A stretch of 7,016 nt of DNA from the NCBI GenBank assembly GCA_002688965.1, contig NZEE01000100.1, positions 1 to 7,016 on the forward strand. Direction: 5' to 3'. Positions 1 through 6,078 of the stretch are shown here, piece by piece (position 1 is the stretch's first letter; each line of letters starts with the position of its first letter). Made by a program: the position numbers and the translations under genes. This DNA is from an archaeon (GTDB taxonomy: Archaea > Aenigmatarchaeota > Aenigmatarchaeia > GW2011-AR5 > GCA-2688965). The notes under the pieces were generated by a model, which made no database searches, was not told the DNA's origin, and saw only the letters and a program-made list of their open reading frames with translations.

Positions 1-942
1 ATATTCTTACATATCCCCAAATGTGCCGGAACAACAATTCGTAGACACCTAATCCATTTCATGGATAAAGAAAGTTATCTACAAGTATACTCAATATTAG
101 ACGGAACAAGCACAGATAAAGAGTATACAAATAAACAAATATTATCTCTCCCTAAAGAAAAAAGAGATAAAATAAAAATAATATTCGGACACGATATTTA
201 TTATGGAATTGACAAATTATTCCCAAATCGTGAACCAAAATACATAACTTTTTTAAGAAATCCTGTAAAAATAAAATTTTCTTCATATAATTATGGGAGA
301 ACTAGATTAAATAAAAAAGAATCTATTTCTGCAGACGACTACAACTCTTGGAAAAGAAATTTAATAAAAAATAATAAAATAATTACCTTTGAAGAATTTT
401 TCAGTCATAAATCAGTCCCAAACTATATGTCAATGTTTTTGGTTTTTGCTTTCCTGAAAAGAATGATTCATAATGGAATGATACATAAAATAGTAGACGC
501 AGATCTGAATAATGAAGATATAAAAGAGATTAAGAGAGCCCTGAATAAATTCTATTTTGTAGGTATCTTAGAAAATCCAAAAGATCTCCTATTTTTATAT
601 TTTTTATTTAAAATCGATAAATCTGCTCCAAAACAAAACGTATCAAAGAAATATATAAAAATGAATCAAAAAAACATAGAACTTGTAAGATCTAATTCAA
701 AGTATGACCAAGAAATATACCGACACGCCATAAACTTAAATAAAAAATTTAAAAAAGAAAATCCAAATTTCAATAAAATCGTGAAAAATATGAAGTATAA
801 AAGAATTCTCATGATTCCTTTTTCATTAAATAAACAAATAATTTATGAATATTCCGAAAGACTGCGAAAAACATCAAAAAAATACGGAAGACTAGTTGAT
901 TCAACAAAAGAAACTCTAAAAAAATTTAAAATAGAAATATAA
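1..942 (+). CDS. Sulfotransferase family protein (PAPS-dependent), 5'-truncated by window edge
   Basis: The reading frame is open from the first base, so the gene starts outside the window. The ATG at 61 is internal, because the essential PAPS-binding loop lies before it. The visible protein has 313 residues. Residues 4-12 read HIPKCAGTT, the 5'-phosphosulfate-binding loop of the Sulfotransfer_2-type families. Residues 63-64 give a family-like GH motif. Residues 83-94 (TFLRNPVKIKFS) form the 3'-phosphate-binding R-x7-S element, with R86 and S94. FVGILE near residue 183 matches the conserved segment after it. Only a few N-terminal residues should be missing. The enzyme would move sulfate from PAPS to a hydroxyl, most likely on a sugar given the glycosyltransferase one base downstream. 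The C-terminal 100 residues are Lys-rich and not recognised. Codons are T-ending rich, unlike the next gene. The family is fairly certain; the acceptor is unknown. Confidence 0.85.
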   Translation: MFLHIPKCAGTTIRRHLIHFMDKESYLQVYSILDGTSTDKEYTNKQILSLPKEKRDKIKIIFGHDIYYGIDKLFPNREPKYITFLRNPVKIKFSSYNYGRTRLNKKESISADDYNSWKRNLIKNNKIITFEEFFSHKSVPNYMSMFLVFAFLKRMIHNGMIHKIVDADLNNEDIKEIKRALNKFYFVGILENPKDLLFLYFLFKIDKSAPKQNVSKKYIKMNQKNIELVRSNSKYDQEIYRHAINLNKKFKKENPNFNKIVKNMKYKRILMIPFSLNKQIIYEYSERLRKTSKKYGRLVDSTKETLKKFKIEI

Positions 943-943
943 A

Positions 944-2113
944 ATGAAAATCGCAATAATCTTTGACATGATTTACCCCTTCAACATCGGAGGAACAGAA
1001 GTAAGAAATTATGAATTAGGCAAAAGACTTTCAAAAAATCACGAAGTCCATTTATTCGGTGTAAAACTCTGGGAAGGTCCTGATATAATAAAAAAAGACG
1101 GCCTAACACTGCACGGAGTATGCAGATACAAAAACCTATACAATTTCAAAGGAACACGAACAATCTGGGAGCCAATCAAATTCGCAATAAAACTCTACAA
1201 ACCCCTAAAAAAAGAAAAGTTCGACGTAATAGATGCATCAGCTTTTGTATACTTCCACTGTTTCACCTGCAAAGCAATCTCAACTCTAAACAAAACCCCT
1301 CTCGCTTTCACCTGGCTTCAATACTGGGGAGATTACTGGTACTATTACTTAGGAAATATGAAAGGATTCATAGGAAAAAATATAGAAAAATTAGCCTCTA
1401 AACTTACAAAATACAACATATCAATCTCAAAAACAACAGCAAAAGATTTAAGAGAAAACAAAGTAAAAAAAGAAAACATTTTCATAAATTACTGTGGAAC
1501 TAATCTCAAGGAAATAAACAATTCAAAACCAGCCAAAGAAAAGTTCGACCTCATCTTTGTCGGAAGACTAAACCATCAAAAAAACACATCATTATTAATA
1601 AAAACAACCAACTTACTAAAAAACCAATTCCCAAAAATAAAAGTATGCATAATAGGAGACGGCCCTGAAAAAAACCAGCTAAAAACTCTAACAAAAAATC
1701 TAAACTTAACAAAAAACATAACATTCAAAGGTTTCATAGAAAATAAAGAAGAAGTTTATGGGCATATGAAATCCTCGAAGATATTTGTTCTACCTTCAAT
1801 ACTAGAAGGACTTGGAATAGTTGTTATTGAGGCACATGCATGCGGCCTGCCTGTAATTGTCATTGACAACAAGTGGAACGCATCAAAAGAATTAATCCAG
1901 GAAAACAAAAACGGGTTAATCTCAAAAAACAACCCCCAACAATTAACCCAAAAAATAACACTTCTACTAGAAAACAAAAACCTAAGAAAACAAATGAGCA
2001 CTGAAAGCAAAGAATCAGCAAAACAATTTGACTGGGACAACATTGCAAAAGACCTAGAAAAATACTACACAAAAATCAAAAATGGAAACAAACCTAAACA
2101 TCTTCGGAATTAA
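944..2113 (+). CDS. Glycosyltransferase family 4 (GT-B fold)
   Basis: This 389-residue protein has the full usual GT4 length. The N-terminal Rossmann domain opens with MKIAIIFDMIYP and a glycine loop GGTE (16-19), where acceptor and donor phosphates usually sit. The C-terminal donor domain starts near residue 200 with FVGRLNHQKN (205-214); R208 and K213 are the usual nucleotide-diphosphate contacts. IIGDGPE follows at 236-242. The EX7E motif is intact, with E288 and E296 in EGLGIVVIE, followed by ACGLPVIV. It would act at the inner membrane face, adding a sugar from a nucleotide donor to a growing glycan; the sugar cannot be predicted. The start lies one base after the preceding stop, with no Shine-Dalgarno sequence. 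The 3' end overlaps the next gene by 32 bases. Codon third positions shift to C from this gene on, apart from a T-ending patch around the EX7E region (about 1741-1860). Confidence 0.93.
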   Translation: MKIAIIFDMIYPFNIGGTEVRNYELGKRLSKNHEVHLFGVKLWEGPDIIKKDGLTLHGVCRYKNLYNFKGTRTIWEPIKFAIKLYKPLKKEKFDVIDASAFVYFHCFTCKAISTLNKTPLAFTWLQYWGDYWYYYLGNMKGFIGKNIEKLASKLTKYNISISKTTAKDLRENKVKKENIFINYCGTNLKEINNSKPAKEKFDLIFVGRLNHQKNTSLLIKTTNLLKNQFPKIKVCIIGDGPEKNQLKTLTKNLNLTKNITFKGFIENKEEVYGHMKSSKIFVLPSILEGLGIVVIEAHACGLPVIVIDNKWNASKELIQENKNGLISKNNPQQLTQKITLLLENKNLRKQMSTESKESAKQFDWDNIAKDLEKYYTKIKNGNKPKHLRN

Positions 2114-3050
2114 AATACTAATTAATTCAAACAAAGAAATATCTGATTGGATAAGTTATGATTACAGTAGATACATTTCCAAACAAATCACAAATCCAAA
2201 CCTAACATTCAACCTTTCACTAGAAAAACCAAACCAAGAAAATCTCCCAGAACTAACAGCCACAACATACCACGACGATTACATCATATACGACTCAAAA
2301 TCAACAAGAATAATTGACTTTTTCGGCAGTGCACTTTCAATATACAAAACAAAAGAAAACACAATAAACATTTACTGTCAAGACAAAGACAAACTCTACG
2401 AAATTTTCTACCTATCTTTCGAATCACTCCTAGGAGAAAAATTAGACAAAAACAACTTCAACAGAATCCACTGCCTAGCACTAGAAAAAAACAACAAAGC
2501 AACAATCATCCTACTCCCCCCCGGCGCTGGAAAAACAACACTAGCCTTAAAATTCTTAGAAACAAAAACAGCAAATGTCCTAACAGAAGACATCTTACTA
2601 ATAAAAAACAAAAAATTATACGGACTTCACACTCGTTGGGGAACTCGAGACAAAACCCAAAAAGGAAGATTAATGAAAAGAGAAAAACACTCAGACAAAA
2701 AATTAATCGACGCTAAAACCCTAAGTTTAACAACAAAAGCCCTACCTTCAAAATTAATCATCGGAAAAAGAATCTCATCAAACAAAAGCAAAATAAAAAA
2801 AATCCCCAAACATAAACTTTTCATTCCATTATTCAAAAGCATGGTTCTAGGTTTAGAACTCCAGCAATCCCTCGCCTATTTCCTACTAAGAAACTTCAAA
2901 GACGGATTTTCAAAAGCAAACATTGCAGCATCAAGACTATCTTCCATGCTAACCCTCTTAAACAAAACCCAAACATACGAATTCTTAATAGGATACAATA
3001 TTAAAAAAAACTACAACACATTAAATAAATTCATAAACCCAAATGTCTAA
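2082..3050 (+). CDS. HPr kinase-like P-loop protein of a glycan-locus type
   Basis: This 322-residue protein is related to the C-terminal catalytic domain of HPr serine kinase. Residues 129-170 carry the hallmarks: IHCLALE, then ATIILLPPGAGKTTLAL (Walker A, K151), then VLTEDILLI, where E169-D170 replaces the usual acidic pair. The first glycine of the Walker A consensus is replaced by L145, with PP before GAGKTT. True HprK phosphorylates HPr of the sugar PTS. Nothing here points to a PTS, and HprK-like proteins of this kind occur in polysaccharide and some peptide-modification loci, so the substrate is probably different. The N-terminal 125 residues are not the classic HprK N-domain. The ATG at 2082 is the only plausible start, since the next in-frame ATG is codon 198; this forces a 32-base overlap with the upstream gene. 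The stop overlaps the permease start by 8 bases, implying co-translation with the transporter. ATP or GTP binding is well supported; kinase activity is inferred. Confidence 0.75.
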   Translation: METNLNIFGIKILINSNKEISDWISYDYSRYISKQITNPNLTFNLSLEKPNQENLPELTATTYHDDYIIYDSKSTRIIDFFGSALSIYKTKENTINIYCQDKDKLYEIFYLSFESLLGEKLDKNNFNRIHCLALEKNNKATIILLPPGAGKTTLALKFLETKTANVLTEDILLIKNKKLYGLHTRWGTRDKTQKGRLMKREKHSDKKLIDAKTLSLTTKALPSKLIIGKRISSNKSKIKKIPKHKLFIPLFKSMVLGLELQQSLAYFLLRNFKDGFSKANIAASRLSSMLTLLNKTQTYEFLIGYNIKKNYNTLNKFINPNV

Positions 3051-3801
3051 CCTAAAAAGAATAATCACCACAAGCATAGCACTAGCAAAAGCAGGTTTCA
3101 AAGAACAAAACGAAGGAAGCTACTCCGGAATAATCCTACAAGTAATAGTCCCATTACTTATGCTCGGCGTACTAGTTCTTATTTTTTCTAGTGCAATTGG
3201 AAGCCAAATCCCACACTATCCCTTCTATATTTTAATGGGAATAGTCATTTTTAATTTTTTCACCAGCACTATTGCAAATTCAATAGACATAATAAAAACT
3301 AATGGACAATTAGCAAAAAACTTAAAATTCCCACTAATTTCATTAATCATCTCAATCACATTCTTAAATCTTTTTCTCCACCTGCCCTCAATAGTAATAA
3401 TCATCATTTTCATATTAGTAACCAAAAGTTCAATACTCGGAATAATTTTTTACCCACTAATTTTATTATTCCTAACATTTTTTACATTAGGAATTTCATT
3501 CACACTCGCAACAATGAAAGTTTATCACATCGACACTAGCACTATCTGGTCAATGTTATCACTAATTTGGTGGTTCGCAACCCCAATTTTTTATTTAGTT
3601 GAAAAAAACTCAATGATTTACCAAGCAAATTTAATAAACCCTTTATTTTACATTATAACAACAGCCAGAGAAATAATAATTTACAACCGCGCCCCAGAAC
3701 CATTCATAATTTTAGGAATGTTACTTTTTTCATTACTCTCATTACTAATAGGACTTTTCATATTTCAAAAACTAGAAAATAAATTCGCCGAAAAACTTTA
3801 A
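3043..3801 (+). CDS. ABC-2 type polysaccharide/lipid-linked glycan export permease (Wzm/KpsM/TagG-like)
   Basis: This 252-residue membrane protein has about six spans, near residues 29-52, 60-82, 97-127, 130-157, 167-186 and 221-241. Family signatures are visible. NGQLAKNLKFPLISL (87-101) matches the conserved coupling segment before the third span. WWFATPIFYL (176-185), then NLINPLFYIITTARE (196-210), matches the FFxSPVxY...NP...R pattern of the ABC-2 family. The protein would dimerise and, with two copies of the downstream ATPase, move a lipid-linked glycan across the cytoplasmic membrane. The short N-terminal amphipathic region (1-28) is typical of Wzm-type proteins and would lie at the membrane interface. 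The start codon lies within the end of the preceding gene (ATGTCTAA), and the stop is followed directly by the ATPase start, so translation of the three is probably linked. The transporter class is sure; the cargo is inferred. Confidence 0.9.
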   Translation: MSNLKRIITTSIALAKAGFKEQNEGSYSGIILQVIVPLLMLGVLVLIFSSAIGSQIPHYPFYILMGIVIFNFFTSTIANSIDIIKTNGQLAKNLKFPLISLIISITFLNLFLHLPSIVIIIIFILVTKSSILGIIFYPLILLFLTFFTLGISFTLATMKVYHIDTSTIWSMLSLIWWFATPIFYLVEKNSMIYQANLINPLFYIITTAREIIIYNRAPEPFIILGMLLFSLLSLLIGLFIFQKLENKFAEKL

Positions 3802-4539
3802 ATGGAAATCATAATAAACAATCTATCAAAAGAATTTAAAGACGGCTATAGTAGACACCGAGGAATCCTAAACCGATTAATCTCACTCATAATCGACGGT
3901 AAAAAACAAAAAAGTTTACTAGCTTTAAAAAACATAAACCTAGAAATAAATCAAGGAGAAAAAATCGGTTTAATCGGAAAAAACGGTTCCGGAAAATCCA
4001 CCTTATTAAGAATAATAGCTAGAATGTATCAAAAAGATTCAGGCAAAATAAAAATAAATAATCCGCCAGTTTATATCGGCAACTTGCACGGACTAATGAA
4101 ACTTAGGCTAACCATGAAAGACAACATAAACTTATTATGCTCACTGCTAGGATTAGACAATCAAAAAATAAAAGAAAAATTACCTTCAATCATCAAATTT
4201 TCCGAACTTGAAGAATACTCAGACGCCCAATTATACAAATTTTCAAGTGGAATGACAATAAGACTATTGTTTTCAATATTCATCCATTCCATAGATACCT
4301 CTAAAAATAGCATCCTATTACTTGACGAACTTTTATCAGACGCTTTAGACAAAGAATTCAAAATTAAATCAACGGAAAAAATAAAAGAAGTAATGAAAAG
4401 CGAAGCAACAATAATTTTAATTAGCCATAATATAAACCTAATAAAAAACTTCTGCGACAAAACAATATTAATGGAAAACGGAGCAATTAAAGATTACGGC
4501 CCAACAAATAAAATACTAAAAAAGTATCTAAATAATTAA
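3802..4539 (+). CDS. ABC transporter ATP-binding protein for glycan export (Wzt/KpsT/TagH-like, no C-terminal sugar-binding domain)
   Basis: This 245-residue nucleotide-binding subunit pairs with the permease just upstream; its ATG follows that stop with no gap. Walker A is GKNGSGKST (59-67, K65). The signature is FSSGMTIRL (147-155), with the SSGM form characteristic of Wzt/KpsT/TagH exporters. Walker B is ILLLDE (171-176, catalytic E176), and the switch histidine is H209 in LISHN. A stretch of about 24 residues before the Walker domain (16-39) matches the N-terminal extension of Wzt, which lies over the permease interface. Residues 97-110, ending LTMKDNI, match the ELTgrENI region that replaces the Q-loop in this family. 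The D-loop is unusual: DELLSDALDKEF in place of DEVLAVGDxxF. The protein ends soon after the ATPase core, so the C-terminal carbohydrate-binding module of O9a-type Wzt is absent. Export should therefore not depend on recognising a chain-end cap on this subunit. Confidence 0.92.
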   Translation: MEIIINNLSKEFKDGYSRHRGILNRLISLIIDGKKQKSLLALKNINLEINQGEKIGLIGKNGSGKSTLLRIIARMYQKDSGKIKINNPPVYIGNLHGLMKLRLTMKDNINLLCSLLGLDNQKIKEKLPSIIKFSELEEYSDAQLYKFSSGMTIRLLFSIFIHSIDTSKNSILLLDELLSDALDKEFKIKSTEKIKEVMKSEATIILISHNINLIKNFCDKTILMENGAIKDYGPTNKILKKYLNN

Positions 4540-4563
4540 AAAACCTAATAATGAAAATATAAA
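4540..4563 (+). other. 24-nt gap between ATPase and nucleotidyltransferase-like gene
   Basis: This is the largest gap on the + strand. It holds only A/T-rich sequence with a three-codon ATG reading frame (4551-4562). No Shine-Dalgarno sequence, terminator hairpin or convincing promoter is visible, so the next gene is probably read from the same transcript. Confidence 0.6.
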
Positions 4564-6060
4564 ATGACACTACAAAAAATAAAAAATAAAATCTTCAAAA
4601 TAGTCAGAAAATTCTTCCTCCGCACTAACCACATACCCTTATTCAAACAATTAGGAATTTTATTGTATAAATTAGGTTTATGGATTGTCGTACAAAAATT
4701 AAAGAAAATACCAACCATAGAATCAATCTACCTCAAAACAAAGTTTAATGATTACTTTACAGTAGGACAAAGTGATCTTGATTTACATGTTGTTCTAAAA
4801 GAAGTAGAAGTTAATAAAGAAATAAAAGCTATGGAAACTACAAACCAAGCCATTGATAAAATAATCAAAATTTTTCCATTTATTAATGAAATGCAGATTT
4901 ATCCTCATACAAATTTCAATGGAATAATAAGTCGTACTCCTCGAGGATTTTATGATCCCTTTACACTAATCTATGGAAAAAAACTTGATTTAAATTATAG
5001 CGAGAACTTATTCGATCATATGTTTGCAGCAAATTTTTACTATTCAGATTTACTATTCACAACTTATGAATCAACATTAAATGGTGATGGTACCTTAAGA
5101 ATACCATACAAACTTTTTTACAAAATTACCAGAATATTATATTCATTAGAAAACAAAAAATATACCTCCGATAAAAAGAAACTTAAAACATTTTTAAAAG
5201 ATAAAGGAATTCCAGAAAATTTTATTAACACAATTTACAACTTGCCCAATGTCCAGTATAAATGGGATAGGGAACTTTTAATCCAGATTTTATTTAATAC
5301 AATAAAATTAATTGAAACCTCATACAAACAGAATAAAGATGAATATAACAAAAACACAAAATTATTAACTTTAAAAAAAAGAAGAGAGAAATACGAAAAT
5401 ACAAATAATGAAATTCTTGAGTTTGTTAACAATTTAGACAAACAACACGTAAAATCAATTTATCTATTTCCTAAAAGTGCGGTGTATAATGCTACTTGTT
5501 TAATTACAGTTATTCCAAGTTCACTAAATTACTCAGATTTTAAAAAACAAATTAGCTCTATTTTAAACAATTTACATTCATTAAAATCTCTAAAACAAGT
5601 TGCTAATGCTAAAGTTAATATGTTCACAGATGCTATGAGAATTACAGATTTCACTATGCCTTTAATTACAACAACAACAACACTAAAAATTCCCGGAGTT
5701 AAGAATGGGTTTCAGCTTAATAATCGATTGATTTATAATAAATTATTTGGAGAGGTTACTAAAGAATTTGATTTCTACGAAGAACATAAAAGATATTATG
5801 AATTTCAATCTGGATATACCATTGCAGTATTTTTACTTGCCAATATTAAAAACCAATCTCCTAAAGAACGTGAAAGTTACCTAAGATCAATGAAACGGGC
5901 CAAATTAATTTTAGAAAAAGGTTTATTAGTTCATACTAGAAATATTGACAAAACATACGAAAAAGAATTTGGAAAAACAGACAAAGTTAATTTTGAAGAT
6001 TACAAAGATGTTTATACAAATATTAGAAAACTTATGCCTGATGTTTATAATCAAATTTAA
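4564..6060 (+). CDS. Nucleotidyltransferase-like protein, large uncharacterised (degenerate Pol-beta-type motif)
   Basis: This 498-residue protein has no family I can name. Residues 54-79 (SIYLKTKFNDYF, then TVGQSDLDLHVVLK) have the layout of the polymerase-beta nucleotidyltransferase core. There is a strand, a helix-turn, then S-D-L-D-L with two spaced acidic residues (D71, D73) that would bind metal. The usual GS motif just after the first strand is missing; K-T-K stands in its place, so activity could be altered or lost. Residues 1-50 are basic and amphipathic (KNKIFKIVRKFFLRTNH), with a hydrophobic stretch LGILLYKLGLWIVV (30-43), which may contact the membrane. The remaining 400 residues look mainly helical, rich in Lys, Asn and Tyr, with charged helices around 250-295 and 430-455. 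A TITTTTTL-like Thr cluster lies at 368-374. It sits 24 bases after the ABC ATPase. Codon usage changes near codon 60, within the motif. If active, it could transfer a nucleotidyl group to a sugar, lipid or protein; this is a guess. Confidence 0.6.
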   Translation: MTLQKIKNKIFKIVRKFFLRTNHIPLFKQLGILLYKLGLWIVVQKLKKIPTIESIYLKTKFNDYFTVGQSDLDLHVVLKEVEVNKEIKAMETTNQAIDKIIKIFPFINEMQIYPHTNFNGIISRTPRGFYDPFTLIYGKKLDLNYSENLFDHMFAANFYYSDLLFTTYESTLNGDGTLRIPYKLFYKITRILYSLENKKYTSDKKKLKTFLKDKGIPENFINTIYNLPNVQYKWDRELLIQILFNTIKLIETSYKQNKDEYNKNTKLLTLKKRREKYENTNNEILEFVNNLDKQHVKSIYLFPKSAVYNATCLITVIPSSLNYSDFKKQISSILNNLHSLKSLKQVANAKVNMFTDAMRITDFTMPLITTTTTLKIPGVKNGFQLNNRLIYNKLFGEVTKEFDFYEEHKRYYEFQSGYTIAVFLLANIKNQSPKERESYLRSMKRAKLILEKGLLVHTRNIDKTYEKEFGKTDKVNFEDYKDVYTNIRKLMPDVYNQI

Positions 6061-6078
6061 ACTAAACGCCTAGTTTAA
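6057..6078. terminator. Inverted repeat spanning both convergent stop codons; possible weak bidirectional terminator
   Basis: TTAAACTA (6057-6064) and TAGTTTAA (6071-6078) are perfect 8-base inverted copies around a 6-base loop, AACGCC. The repeat contains the end of the + strand TAA and part of the - strand TAG of the two converging genes. The stem is AT-rich and no strong T-tract follows on either strand, so termination is only possible. The position exactly between convergent genes is the main argument for a role. Confidence 0.35.

Larger units (their letters stand above)
944..4743. other. Block of C-ending codon preference flanked by T-ending genes
   Basis: Hand counts of pyrimidine-ending codons show a switch. 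In gene 6, codons 1-60 have about 16 C-ending and 6 T-ending codons, while codons 61-120 have about 5 and 28. The last 50 or so codons of gene 1 are T-rich (about 5 C to 16 T), and the first 45 of gene 2 are C-rich (about 13 to 8), rising further in gene 2 and gene 3. The permease and ATPase genes are milder. All these genes are on one strand, so replication-strand bias does not explain the change. A transferred or recombined segment is one reading. Confidence 0.55.
1..6060 (+). other. Probable single transcription unit: glycan modification and export operon
   Basis: Six same-strand genes are separated by +1, -32, -8, 0 and +24 bases. No terminator or promoter is visible between them. The transporter permease and ATPase are adjacent, and the other members are glycan-related or small-group transferases. 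Such spacing normally means co-transcription and translational coupling. The promoter lies upstream of the window. The lack of Shine-Dalgarno sites at internal starts suggests translation by re-initiation or by a non-SD mechanism. Confidence 0.7.

Noticed and set aside
61..942. Sulfotransferase gene starting at the ATG at 61
   Set aside because: The same frame is open back to base 1 and encodes HIPKCAGTT, the PAPS-binding loop, so 61 is an internal methionine.
1120..1401. 93-codon + strand frame within the GT4 gene
   Set aside because: It lies fully inside a well-supported gene in another frame, is low-complexity and Lys/Arg/Gln-rich, and matches no family.
1756..2842. Several 65-95 codon - strand frames opposite genes 2 and 3
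   Set aside because: They are antisense shadows of coding sequence, rich in Phe, Leu and Ser as expected from reading Lys/Asn-rich genes backwards, with no recognisable domain.
4161..4460. 99-codon - strand frame opposite the ABC ATPase
   Set aside because: It is antisense to Walker B and signature codons and has no independent support.
2082..4539. Lasso-peptide or other RiPP cluster, suggested by the HprK-like protein and transporter
   Set aside because: There is no asparagine-synthetase-like cyclase, no protease and no room for a precursor peptide; the transporter is of the glycan export type.
5373..5380. Runs of eight A (also 3003-3010) as slippage or frameshift sites
   Set aside because: Such runs are expected in a Lys-rich, AT-rich sequence, and both reading frames continue normally.
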